A stretch of 64,000 bases of DNA from Ferruginibacter paludis (GTDB taxonomy: Bacteria; Bacteroidota; Bacteroidia; Chitinophagales; Chitinophagaceae), in contig NZ_JAUFQJ010000002.1 in NCBI RefSeq assembly GCF_030409685.1, positions 310,001 to 374,000 of the forward strand, read 5' to 3'. The notes below the pieces were generated by a model. The model worked only from the letters and a program-made list of their open reading frames with translations. It did no database searches and was not told the DNA's origin. The translations under genes were made by a program, and so were the position numbers. Positions 8,537 to 17,017 of this stretch are shown piece after piece. Position 1 is the stretch's first letter. Every line of letters begins with the position of its first letter.

Positions 8537-11032
8537 ATGGATATGGAAAGTTCAGGTCACACTTCCGGATTATCAGCTGCAGAAGTAATGGAAAGCAGGC
8601 AGCAATACGGCAGCAATATGCTGGAGATGCAGGAAGACAATGTGCTGTTAAATGTGTTAAAGGAAGTAGTACTGGAACCCATGTTCCTGTTATTGCTGGC
8701 TGCCTGTATTATCTATTTTGCTGCAGGCCAGTACAACGAAGGCATCATCATGCTGGTATCTATTTTTATTGTGGCCGGAATCTCTCTGTTCCAGGAATAC
8801 AGGAGTAAAAACGCCGTGCTGGCTTTAAAAAAGCTTTCAGCTTCCAGTGCCAGTGTAATCCGTGATGGAGTAACAGTGCAAGTACCCGCCGGTGAAATTG
8901 TGAGCGGCGATTTGTTATTGCTGGAAGAGGGGGAAATCATCGCTGCCGATGGATTGATTGTTTCAGCCAATGACTTTTCCGTAAATGAATCGGTCTTAAC
9001 CGGGGAATCGTTCCAGGTAATAAAAAACCCGGATGACACCAACGGCGTATTCAGGGGTACCCTGGTAACCAGTGGAAGCGCTGCAATTAAGGTAACAGCA
9101 GTTGGTTTGCAAACCAGGTTCGGAAAAATCGGGCTGTCATTAAAGGAAATCACCATTGTTAAAACCCCGCTGCAGGCACAGATGCGTTCGTTTGTACGCA
9201 ATATGGTCTGGATTGGTGTAGTGGCATTTTTAATTGTGGTAGGCTTCAATTATTATCAGTCGGGCAATTTTGTCAAATCATTGCTACAGGGGCTTACACT
9301 GGCCATGAGCATACTTCCTGAAGAAATACCGGTTGCTTTCAGCACCTTCCAGGCATTGGGTGCTTTCCGCTTATTACGCAATAATATCATTGTAAAGCAG
9401 CCGCAGTATGTTGAAACGCTTGGCTCTGCTACGGTAATTTGTACCGATAAAACGGGCACGCTTACGCAAAACAGTATGCATCTTGCTTTTTTGTACGATG
9501 CTCAAACAGATCAGTCCATCGACATGAATGGCACTGAAAATATACCAGCCGCCGTACTGGAATATGCCATGTGGAGCAGCGAAACCGATCCCTTCGATCC
9601 GATGGAAAAAGCCATTCACGCATTGTACCAAAAAACGGCAGTAGCAGACAAAAGAAGTCAGTTTAAGCAGATACATGAATATCCAGTAGGTGGCAAACCG
9701 CCCATGATGACGCACATCTTTAAAAATGACAAAGACGAAATAGTAATAGCTGCCAAAGGCGCACCGGAAGCTATTTTACGCCAAACCAACTTACCGTCAG
9801 CAGCATTGCAACAAATTGAAGAGCGCTCACTTGAATACGCCCGCCTGGGCTATCGTGTTTTAGGCGTTGGCAAAGGCAGATGGAAGGATGAACAATGGCC
9901 GGCCACCCAGCAGGAATTTAAATTTGAATTTCTGGGTCTGCTGGTTTTCCAGGATCCGCCCAAAGACAATATCATTCAAACAATCCAAACATTCCGGCAG
10001 GCGGGCATAGCGGTAAAAATGATTACCGGTGATTACATGGAAACAGCGTTGGCGATAGCAGACCAGGTTGGGTTAACTCACAATGGAGACACACTTACGG
10101 GCAATGAGGTAATGAATTTAACTGCGGAAGCCCTGAGGGAAAAAGTAACCAGCGTAAATATTTTTGCCAGGATGTTTCCTGAAGCAAAACTAAAGGTGAT
10201 TAACGCACTAAAAGACAACGGGGAGGTAGTCGCCATGACAGGTGATGGCGTAAATGATGCGCCGGCATTGAAGGCTGCACATATTGGCATTGCCATGGGG
10301 CTTAGAGGCAGTGAAGTAGCCAAAGCTGCGGCATCACTGATTTTAACGGATGACGACCTGGCCCATATGACGGATGCGGTGGCTTTGGGCAGAAAGATTT
10401 ACGACAACCTTAAAAAAGCCATTCAGTACATCGTATCCATTCACATACCTATCATCTTAATTGTTACTTTACCGCTGCTGCTGATGTGGAAGTTTACAGA
10501 CATTTTTTCGCCGGTGCACGTTATTTTTTTAGAACTCATTATGGGGCCAACCTGTTCTATCATTTATGAAAATGAACCTATTGAACCAGGAACGATGCAG
10601 CGGATGCCCAGGAAAGCGGCGGGTAATTTTCTGTCGCTTAAACAGCTAACGATGAGCATTGTACAGGGGATAGCCATCACAACGGCCTGCCTTGGTGTGG
10701 GTTGGTATTATATTAACCAGGGTAATACGGATGCTACGGTAAGAGCCATTATTTTTATAACACTGCTATTCAGTAATATTTTTTTAACACTGGTCAACAG
10801 GTCTTTTAAATACACCATCTTTACAACCCTGCAATATAAAAATAACCTGGTGCCACTGGTAATTTTTGTAACGCTGCTGTTTATCGCAGCTACAATTTAC
10901 ATCCCTTTTGTAAGTAGTTTGTTCAGGCTTGATGCACTGCCATGGCCCATGTTGATTACCTGCATTGCTGTTGCAATGGCAGGAACCTGCTGGATAGAAT
11001 TGTGGAAATTGCTTAAAAAAAGTAACAACTGA
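8537..11032 (+). CDS. Cation-translocating P-type ATPase (P2-type, probably Ca2+)
   Basis: This 831-residue inner-membrane pump has all the P-type landmarks: the actuator motif LTGES, the phosphorylation motif CTDKTGTLTQN (Asp about 304), the nucleotide-binding KGAPE and the hinge GDGVNDAPALK. Hydrophobic helices sit before the actuator, around the phosphorylation domain and in a C-terminal cluster. The M4 ion-site motif is PEEIPVAF (about 261-268) rather than the PEGLPA of SERCA. The M6 region reads LIMGPTCSIIYENEP, with Gly where SERCA-like pumps have an ion-ligating Asp. It therefore belongs to the bacterial P2-like group related to calcium pumps, but ion specificity cannot be fixed from sequence. 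It ends exactly where the convergent HNH gene ends. Confidence 0.92.
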   Translation: MDMESSGHTSGLSAAEVMESRQQYGSNMLEMQEDNVLLNVLKEVVLEPMFLLLLAACIIYFAAGQYNEGIIMLVSIFIVAGISLFQEYRSKNAVLALKKLSASSASVIRDGVTVQVPAGEIVSGDLLLLEEGEIIAADGLIVSANDFSVNESVLTGESFQVIKNPDDTNGVFRGTLVTSGSAAIKVTAVGLQTRFGKIGLSLKEITIVKTPLQAQMRSFVRNMVWIGVVAFLIVVGFNYYQSGNFVKSLLQGLTLAMSILPEEIPVAFSTFQALGAFRLLRNNIIVKQPQYVETLGSATVICTDKTGTLTQNSMHLAFLYDAQTDQSIDMNGTENIPAAVLEYAMWSSETDPFDPMEKAIHALYQKTAVADKRSQFKQIHEYPVGGKPPMMTHIFKNDKDEIVIAAKGAPEAILRQTNLPSAALQQIEERSLEYARLGYRVLGVGKGRWKDEQWPATQQEFKFEFLGLLVFQDPPKDNIIQTIQTFRQAGIAVKMITGDYMETALAIADQVGLTHNGDTLTGNEVMNLTAEALREKVTSVNIFARMFPEAKLKVINALKDNGEVVAMTGDGVNDAPALKAAHIGIAMGLRGSEVAKAAASLILTDDDLAHMTDAVALGRKIYDNLKKAIQYIVSIHIPIILIVTLPLLLMWKFTDIFSPVHVIFLELIMGPTCSIIYENEPIEPGTMQRMPRKAAGNFLSLKQLTMSIVQGIAITTACLGVGWYYINQGNTDATVRAIIFITLLFSNIFLTLVNRSFKYTIFTTLQYKNNLVPLVIFVTLLFIAATIYIPFVSSLFRLDALPWPMLITCIAVAMAGTCWIELWKLLKKSNN

Positions 11033-11599
11033 TTATTTTACATCACCCCAGTTTTCGCCGGTTTTAATCCGATGAATCTGCATGTCGCTTACTTCATATT
11101 TCAATGCCAGTGCTTTCAGGGTAGTGCCTTTTGCCAGCTGTTTTTTTATCACCTTAACTTTATCAAGGGTTAGTTTAGTGTTGCCGCCAGTGCCTGTTTT
11201 TCGGGCAATTTTGCGGGACTTAATTACAGAAGGGCTTTCCTGTGCATGAGCAGAAGCTTTGGCTATAGTGGCCCAGGCAAGATTTTCTGCACGGTTATCG
11301 GCTTTTTTATAATTCAAATGAATAACAACCGTTTCATCTTTTTTGGCCGGTGCCAAAAATTGTTCGGCCACCAAACGATGCAGTAAAATACCACGGTAAA
11401 CAAGGGTTCCGTTTCTTTTCTTTTTGGTAAAACGCCAGATAGGATAACCTTCCTGCAGGGAACCCTTCAGTTGAACTCCATCATTGGGATCTTTGTCAAA
11501 GCAAACAAGGCGGCCCTGGTTAGAGATCGCATAGCGTTTTCCAAAAGCGCTTTTATGAAAACTGAGCACTTTCCAAATTTCTCCGTCAATTTTTCTCAT
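11033..11599 (-). CDS. NUMOD4/HNH-type homing-endonuclease-like protein
   Basis: The 188-residue protein starts with a NUMOD4-like segment (EIWKVLSF...YAISNQGRLV). An HNH_3-like core follows, with HRLVAEQFL and then VIHLNYKKADNRAENLAWAT, where the canonical NHxDGNKxNNRxENLxW pattern is degenerate in its first half. The C-terminus (from about 135) contains a short helix-turn-helix (LKALALKYEVSDMQIHRIKTG) of the kind that closes many intron- and phage-associated HNH proteins. It is free-standing here: no intron or intein is visible in the flanking genes. Its stop codon abuts the stop of the ATPase gene with zero spacing. DNA binding is likely; nuclease activity is plausible but unproven because of the altered core. 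Confidence 0.75.
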   Translation of the reverse strand: MRKIDGEIWKVLSFHKSAFGKRYAISNQGRLVCFDKDPNDGVQLKGSLQEGYPIWRFTKKKRNGTLVYRGILLHRLVAEQFLAPAKKDETVVIHLNYKKADNRAENLAWATIAKASAHAQESPSVIKSRKIARKTGTGGNTKLTLDKVKVIKKQLAKGTTLKALALKYEVSDMQIHRIKTGENWGDVK

Positions 11600-11773
11600 G
11601 TTGAATTTATTAAAGGTATTATAACAAAGATAATTTATTTACCAACTCAACCGTTGTAAAAGCATAGTAAACATTTGCCCGTAACGCAATTATTTTGCAG
11701 GCAGCCGCCATGTCCATGGATTAGCGGCTATTTTTACTATCTCAAAAGCTTTATTTTTGAAAAAAACAATCAC

Positions 11774-12373
11774 ATGTCGCTACTGCTGAACAGGAATACT
11801 TTTGGAAACGCTGCTAATGCCGGCAACGTGCTATCCAGAACAGCTGCTGAACAATTATTTTCTTCCTGGGTATTAAATCCGAGGTTACAACTGCATATGA
11901 AGCAGGTGGCACACTTGATGAAATGCTGGGCGGCTGAAAAAGAAAAGCTGGATGAAACAGGTCAATGGCGCTGGGAAATGGCCGGCTTGCTGCACGATGC
12001 GGATTGGGACCAGTGGCCGGATCAGCATTGCAAAAAAATAATTGAAGAACTGGAAGCCCGCAACATTGATCCTGAAATTATCCATGCTATAGCAAGCCAC
12101 GGACCGTTGTATTTTGGTGTTGAACCAGTAACTGCTATGGACAAAATGCTGTTTGCTTTTGATGAGTTAAGCGGCCTGGTACATGCTTATGCATTGATGC
12201 GGCCGGGAGGATATGAGGGCATGGATTTAAAAGGCGTAAAGAAAAGGTTGAAAGAAAAATCTTTTGCAGCCAATGTTTCCAGAGAGGATATTAATGATGC
12301 CTGTGAGCGGGCGGCTCTGGCGCTGGATGACCTGATCACATTTATAATTCCCCGCCAGGCAACGGTAAAATAA
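11774..12373 (+). CDS. HD-domain metal-dependent phosphohydrolase
   Basis: The ATG at 11774 (MSLLLNRNTFG) is preferred; an upstream in-frame ATG at 11675 adds 33 residues of non-protein-like composition. The 199-residue product shows the HD pattern: an early His (LHMKQVAHLM), the doublet in AGLLHDADWD, a later ASHGP, and an acidic residue in AFDELSGLV. This matches small stand-alone HD hydrolases predicted to act on phosphorylated or nucleotide substrates. It is convergent with the CoA-transferase gene and followed by a strong hairpin terminator. Substrate not predictable. Confidence 0.8.
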   Translation: MSLLLNRNTFGNAANAGNVLSRTAAEQLFSSWVLNPRLQLHMKQVAHLMKCWAAEKEKLDETGQWRWEMAGLLHDADWDQWPDQHCKKIIEELEARNIDPEIIHAIASHGPLYFGVEPVTAMDKMLFAFDELSGLVHAYALMRPGGYEGMDLKGVKKRLKEKSFAANVSREDINDACERAALALDDLITFIIPRQATVK

Positions 12374-12416
12374 TATACTCATTTTTTTATTAAGGGGTTT
12401 AACCAGCCGAAAAAAG

Positions 12417-12455
12417 AAAAAGCGGATCACTGTTTGACAGTTATCCGCTTTTTTT
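12417..12455. terminator. Bidirectional hairpin terminator
   Basis: The arms AAAAAGCGGAT (12417-12427) and ATCCGCTTTTT (12443-12453) are perfectly complementary. An inner stem ACTGT/ACAGT (12429-12433 with 12437-12441) caps it with a TTG loop. A-rich and T-rich flanks on both sides suit termination from either strand. It lies between the convergent HD hydrolase and CoA-transferase genes. Confidence 0.85.
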
Positions 12456-12508
12456 ACAAGTAAAATATTGGAACAAAAGACGGGCGTTGTAAACTAAGCC
12501 TATGGCGT

Positions 12509-13795
12509 TTAAAATATTTTAAATCTTTCAAAACAAGATTTTTCAAGCAGCTCCCGGTCATCGGGATGAGCGATACTGATCAGTGCTTTCGCCCGCTGCC
12601 GGAGGTTTTTGCCAAACAGGTACGCAACACCGTATTCAGTTACAACGTAGTGCATATGCGCTCTGGTGGTAACTACCCCGGCGCCTGGTTTTAGCGTTGG
12701 TACAATCCTGGCAACGCCCCTGGCTGTTCTTGAGGGAATAGCGATGATGGGTTTACCGCCATTACTGATGGCTGCGCCCCGCATAAAATCCATTTGCCCA
12801 CCCACACCGCTGAACTGGTAGGTGCCAATAGAATCGGCGCAAGCCTGGCCGGTAATATCAATTTCGATTGCACTGTTGATAGAAATCATTTTGTCGTTGC
12901 GGCGGATAACATGCGGATCATTTACATAATCAATATCCAAAAATGCAAATGCCGGATTATCGTTGATGTAGGAATATAATTTAGCAGAGCCCAGGGCAAA
13001 AGAAGATACTGATTTGTTGGGATGTATATTTTTATACTTGTTGTTGATCACATCTTTTTCTACCAGTGGAATAATACCATCGGAACACATTTCTGTATGC
13101 ACACCCAAATCCTTATGATTCATAAGGCAGCTCAGTACTGCATCCGGTATTGCGCCAATACCCATTTGCAGCGTGCAACGGTCATCGATCATTTCTGCCA
13201 CGTTCTTTCCGATGGTACGCTCAATGTCGCCCACCTTTTCGCTGAAATTGGCCTCGTGCATTTCATCTTCACAATATACCATGGCGGCAAAACGGCTGCT
13301 GTGCACCAGGCCGTCACCATGGGTTCTGGGCGCATTGGGGTTTACCTGCGCAATGATAGTTTTGGCAGTGTTTACCGCACTGCGGGCAATATCTACCGAC
13401 ACGCCCAGCGAGCAGTAACCGTGACTGTCGGGCGGCGATACGTGCACAATGGCAACATCAATCGGTAAAATATTTTGTTTAAACAGGTTGGGTATTTCAC
13501 TTAAAAAAACGGGTACATAATCAGCTATCCCTTCTTTAACGGCGTTGCGCACAGCAGCTGAAACAAAGAGTGAATTAAAATGAAAACTGTCTTTAAATTC
13601 GCTCTTATCAACCTGTAAGTCGCCATACAAACTGATAGATACAATTTCTACATTACGTAAACGCGGGGCTTCAAGCGCCAAGTGCCTCAGCAAAAAAGTG
13701 GGCGTATGCGCACTGCCATGTATATATACCCGTTGATTGGATTGAATGACTGATAACGCTTCCGCCGGACTCACATATTGAACAGGAACTTTCAT
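12509..13795 (-). CDS. Acetyl-CoA hydrolase/CoA-transferase family protein
   Basis: The start is set at the ATG whose complement lies at 13793-13795 (MKVPVQYVSPAEAL), giving 428 residues, the usual length for the family; the frame stays open upstream but with unlikely sequence. The protein resembles 4-hydroxybutyrate or succinyl-CoA:acetate CoA-transferases. The N-terminal half carries HVSPPDSHGYCSLG and the C-terminal half MGIGAIPDAVL followed by HTEMCSDG. The Glu of HTEM is at the position of the catalytic glutamate that forms the glutamyl-CoA thioester. The later FSGVGGQMDFMRGA and IPSRTARGVARIVP motifs are also typical. Cytoplasmic; the exact acyl donor and acceptor cannot be read from sequence. 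Confidence 0.9.
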   Translation of the reverse strand: MKVPVQYVSPAEALSVIQSNQRVYIHGSAHTPTFLLRHLALEAPRLRNVEIVSISLYGDLQVDKSEFKDSFHFNSLFVSAAVRNAVKEGIADYVPVFLSEIPNLFKQNILPIDVAIVHVSPPDSHGYCSLGVSVDIARSAVNTAKTIIAQVNPNAPRTHGDGLVHSSRFAAMVYCEDEMHEANFSEKVGDIERTIGKNVAEMIDDRCTLQMGIGAIPDAVLSCLMNHKDLGVHTEMCSDGIIPLVEKDVINNKYKNIHPNKSVSSFALGSAKLYSYINDNPAFAFLDIDYVNDPHVIRRNDKMISINSAIEIDITGQACADSIGTYQFSGVGGQMDFMRGAAISNGGKPIIAIPSRTARGVARIVPTLKPGAGVVTTRAHMHYVVTEYGVAYLFGKNLRQRAKALISIAHPDDRELLEKSCFERFKIF

Positions 13796-14073
13796 ATTTG
13801 AACTATTTGCCGCAAATATATTCCGGGTTCCGCTGGCAGCACATGACGTTTTTGTATGGCCTGGTATGATTATTATCACAAGGGTGCAATACAATAGTTT
13901 TTGTTGCACCTTTAAAAATGGCGGGAATTAAAGGGTAGTTATACAGATATGATATATTTCATTGCCGCACATGATTTATATTGCAGTGATGAATAATAAA
14001 AAAGTTCACAGTGCCCTTATACTGTTTAGATAGCATTATTTCATCCTAATAAAAAGAAAACCAAACAAGAAGC

Positions 14074-15189
14074 ATGCAGCAGGCCATTATAAATTGTACC
14101 ATACATACCGGTGAAGAAATAATAGAGAAAGGAGTGGTAGTTATTGAAAACAGCGTCATACAATCTGTTCAAAAAGAAGTGCCGGAAAATTGTGCCGTGG
14201 TGGACTTAAAAGGGCAAAATATTGCAGCCGGTTTTATCGATATCCATATCAACGGTGGCGAACAGCTGCATTTTAGTCAATCACCGACCGAAGCTGCCAT
14301 TCATGATATTTATGAAAGCAGTCTGCAATATGGTACCACGCATATGTTGCCCTGTCTTATTTCTTCATCACATGAAAATATTTTGCAGGGTATTGAAGCC
14401 GTCAAAAACTACCGGCTCAAATTCAGCAACGGTGTAATGGGCATGCACCTGGAAGGGCCGTTTATTAATCCCATAAAACGGGGGGCACACCTGGCAAAAT
14501 ACGTTCGTACGCCAACGAATGCCGAGCTGGAAGAAATCATCCGGTACGGTAAGGACGTCATCAAATTAATTACTATTGCACCGGAGTGTTTTACTGATGA
14601 ACAAATTGATATGCTGATGGAAAGCGGCATCGTTGTGTCGGCGGGCCATTCCAATGCTACCTACGAACAGGCGCAGTATGGTTTTTCAAAAGGCATACAA
14701 CTCATCACGCACTTATTTAACGCAATGACGCAATTTGGCCACCGCTCACCGGGATTGGTTGGTGCGGCCTTAAGCAACGATGCTGTTTACACCCCCATCA
14801 TTTTAGATGGCGCTCACTGTGATTATGCCGCCGCCAGGCTGGCCTATAAATGTAAAAAAGATAAGCTGGTGCTGATAAGCGATGCGCTCTTTTTAAGCAA
14901 AAAGAAAAAGGAATTTGTATGGGAAGGTTTTAAAGCGGCGTTGGCAGATGGCCTGTACAGAAACGATGAAGGCAACCTGGCCGGCGCTACCATCTCCATG
15001 GCAGATGCGGTTCGCAATGCGGTAAAGCATTTGAATGTATCCGCTGAAGAAGCAATCAGGATGGCAACCTGCAGGGCTGCAGCGGCAATAAAAATGCAGG
15101 ATAAAGTTGGTAAAATCAAAGCTGGCTTTCCGGCCAGTTTTGTGCAGTTCAGTGATGACCTGTCATTGATACAAACGATGGTGTTGTAG
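14074..15189 (+). CDS. nagA: N-acetylglucosamine-6-phosphate deacetylase
   Basis: This 371-residue amidohydrolase-fold enzyme converts GlcNAc-6-phosphate to glucosamine-6-phosphate plus acetate. Visible landmarks are the NGG motif near the N-terminus (IHINGG), the metal-ligand Glu in GMHLEGPFINP, the histidines in SAGHSNATYEQ and ITHLFNAM, the phosphate-binding region RSPGLVGAAL, and the catalytic Asp in LISDALF. Length and order match NagA. It stands alone without nagB or a transporter nearby, so it probably serves cell-wall or chitin amino-sugar recycling through genes located elsewhere. Confidence 0.92.
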   Translation: MQQAIINCTIHTGEEIIEKGVVVIENSVIQSVQKEVPENCAVVDLKGQNIAAGFIDIHINGGEQLHFSQSPTEAAIHDIYESSLQYGTTHMLPCLISSSHENILQGIEAVKNYRLKFSNGVMGMHLEGPFINPIKRGAHLAKYVRTPTNAELEEIIRYGKDVIKLITIAPECFTDEQIDMLMESGIVVSAGHSNATYEQAQYGFSKGIQLITHLFNAMTQFGHRSPGLVGAALSNDAVYTPIILDGAHCDYAAARLAYKCKKDKLVLISDALFLSKKKKEFVWEGFKAALADGLYRNDEGNLAGATISMADAVRNAVKHLNVSAEEAIRMATCRAAAAIKMQDKVGKIKAGFPASFVQFSDDLSLIQTMVL

Positions 15190-15304
15190 TTATCAAAATA
15201 AGGTTGATTTTTTTTATTTGCATGCACACCAATTGCCTTTGCAATTTCGTTAGCACTACAAAAATTTGCAAGATAGTATACCTCCCGGCATCAATTTGTT
15301 ACAT

Positions 15305-16024
15305 ATGAAAAGTTGTTACTCCAATTTTACTGCATCATTTTTTATCTTTTTTGTTATCGTTGTTAAAGCTTCGGCACAGGACACGATTGTGGTGCATTAT
15401 GGTGGTCACCACCCTACTGACGAAAGCAATGTAACGCATACAACCTATTTAAAGCCTGCTGCGGTTATTATACCAGCTTCAATGATTTTATATGGTTGCT
15501 TAAAGCCCGCCATGGGTGGTATCCGGCAACTCGATGATGATATTATGGCAAATATTAAAGCCAATCATCCCGGCTTTCACACAAAAGCCGATGACTACCT
15601 GATGTGGGCACCAACGGCATCCATTTACCTGATGGATGCACTGCATATAAAAACTAAACATAGTTTTGCTGAACACGTTATTCTTGATGCAGGCTCTGTA
15701 GCCATCGCGGGTGGTGTTGGTTTTGTGATGAGAAAGATTTCGCATGGCATTGATGACTATACCACACAGGGCACCAAGTTTCCGAGCGGTCATACAACAA
15801 ATGCTTTCAGGGGCGCCGAAATATTTCACCAGGAGTTAAAAGAATCTCATCCAGTGTTAAGTTACAGCGGCTACCTGGTGGCTGCTACCGTGGGTGTACT
15901 GCGTATCTATAATAAAAGTCACCTCCTTACCGAAGTGCTGGCAGGTGCCGGGTTGGGTATGCTTTCCAGCAAACTGACTTACTGGGTTTTCGATAAAGTA
16001 AAATATAAAAAGAAGAAAAATTAA
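15305..16024 (+). CDS. PAP2-superfamily phosphatase with a degenerate first motif
   Basis: The ATG at 15305 gives a signal peptide (MKSCYSNFTASFFIFFVIVV...KASAQ) and a 239-residue exported or membrane-associated protein. The second PAP2 motif is intact (KFPSGHTTNAF). The third reads LRIYNKSHLLTEVLAG, keeping Arg and His but with Glu in place of the usual Asp. The first motif (KX6RP) is not recognisable: the corresponding stretch is RKISHGIDDYTTQGT. It may hydrolyse lipid or isoprenoid phosphates, or be a divergent member. It is convergent with the downstream HD gene. Confidence 0.8.
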   Translation: MKSCYSNFTASFFIFFVIVVKASAQDTIVVHYGGHHPTDESNVTHTTYLKPAAVIIPASMILYGCLKPAMGGIRQLDDDIMANIKANHPGFHTKADDYLMWAPTASIYLMDALHIKTKHSFAEHVILDAGSVAIAGGVGFVMRKISHGIDDYTTQGTKFPSGHTTNAFRGAEIFHQELKESHPVLSYSGYLVAATVGVLRIYNKSHLLTEVLAGAGLGMLSSKLTYWVFDKVKYKKKKN

Positions 16025-16056
16025 AGGCCACAAAACACCTGATTCTTACCGTTAAT

Positions 16057-16710
16057 TTATTTGTCGCCTTCCCATTCCAGGTAAAATTGTGCTAAAAATG
16101 TTTCCATAAATGCATGCCTTTCTTCAGCCATTTGCCTGCCTGTACCGGTATTCATTTTATCTTTTAGCAACAGCAGTTTTTCATAAAAATGATTGATGGT
16201 GGGTGCCGTTGTTGTTTTATAGGTTTCTTTCGTCATGTGTAAGTCTGGTGCAACCGAAGGATTATATAGCTCCCTGTTTTTAAAGCCACCATAATTAAAT
16301 GCCCTGGCAATGCCAATGGCGCCCAGGGCATCCAGCCTGTCAGCATCCTGTACAACGTCCAGCTCCGGACTGGTAAATATTTGTGTAAAATGGCCGCCCT
16401 TAAAAGAAATATTGCGGATGATGTTTTCAACGTGCTCAATGGTGGCTTCAGGGACTGCAAGTGAATGCAAAAAACGGCTTGCCATAGCAGGTCCGATTTC
16501 TTCATCGCCATTATTAAACTTAGCATCGGCAATATCGTGCAGCAATGCACCCAATGCTACAACCAAACCATTCACATTTTCAGTTTTTGCAATGGTGTTG
16601 GCGTTTTTCCAAACCCGTTCAATATGAAACCAGTCGTGACCGCCCTCGGCTCCCTGCAAAGTTGCTTTTACAAAATGGACTGTTGCATTAATTATCTCCT
16701 CTTCTGTCAT
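16057..16710 (-). CDS. HD-domain phosphohydrolase (YedJ/YpgQ-like)
   Basis: The 217-residue cytoplasmic protein shows the HD signature in order: HDWFHIERVW near residue 24, LLHDIADAKF near 62, and QDADRLDALGAIGIARAF around 117. These supply the H...HD...D metal ligands. The spacing and the ADRLDALGA motif match the YedJ/YpgQ group of predicted metal-dependent phosphohydrolases. The C-terminal part (HFYEKLLLLKDKMNT, ERHAFMETFLAQFYLEW) is the helical tail seen in that group. Physiological substrate unknown. Confidence 0.88.
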   Translation of the reverse strand: MTEEEIINATVHFVKATLQGAEGGHDWFHIERVWKNANTIAKTENVNGLVVALGALLHDIADAKFNNGDEEIGPAMASRFLHSLAVPEATIEHVENIIRNISFKGGHFTQIFTSPELDVVQDADRLDALGAIGIARAFNYGGFKNRELYNPSVAPDLHMTKETYKTTTAPTINHFYEKLLLLKDKMNTGTGRQMAEERHAFMETFLAQFYLEWEGDK

Positions 16711-17017
16711 GATCTGATTAAGGTAATGGGTGTTGAAAAAATTTGATACAAATTTATGGTTCCTTTAAAGTATTATACTTGCAAAATACCCAAAGTTTCC
16801 ATTCGGGCAACTGGGTTTTAATATGATTAGTTATCGCCAGGAGACCAGCGTATTTACCCAGCCTGTAGCTTTAACTCCCCAATCCATCCTTCAGACCATT
16901 TATGTAGCCCTTTTAAAAAAAGGTATTATAATTGCAACTGCTAAAATCAAACATTCGCTTTCCATATTTGTTATTGCCAGTAACCAGGAGTCTTAACAGA
17001 TTTCTTTAAAATAAAAT
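16711..17017. other. Divergent intergenic region
   Basis: This 307-base region lies between the minus-strand HD hydrolase and the plus-strand NADH dehydrogenase and should hold promoters for both. The stretch TATACTTG at 16774-16781 resembles the Bacteroidota -7 element TAnnTTTG, but no well-spaced -33 TTTG was found. A short open frame at 16823-16996 is listed separately. Confidence 0.5.
16823..16996 (+). CDS. Possible small protein upstream of the NADH dehydrogenase
   Basis: An ATG at 16823 opens a 57-codon frame ending with TAA at 16994-16996, 21 bases before the NADH dehydrogenase start. The product begins MISYRQETSVF and has a moderately hydrophobic C-terminal half (HSLSIFVIAS). No family is recognised. 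It may be a leader peptide, a small protein or chance; only position and openness support it. Confidence 0.2.
   Translation: MISYRQETSVFTQPVALTPQSILQTIYVALLKKGIIIATAKIKHSLSIFVIASNQES

Noticed and set aside
13022-13468. 148-codon plus-strand open frame
   Set aside because: It is antisense to the CoA-transferase gene; His- and Tyr-rich translation is typical of a shadow frame.
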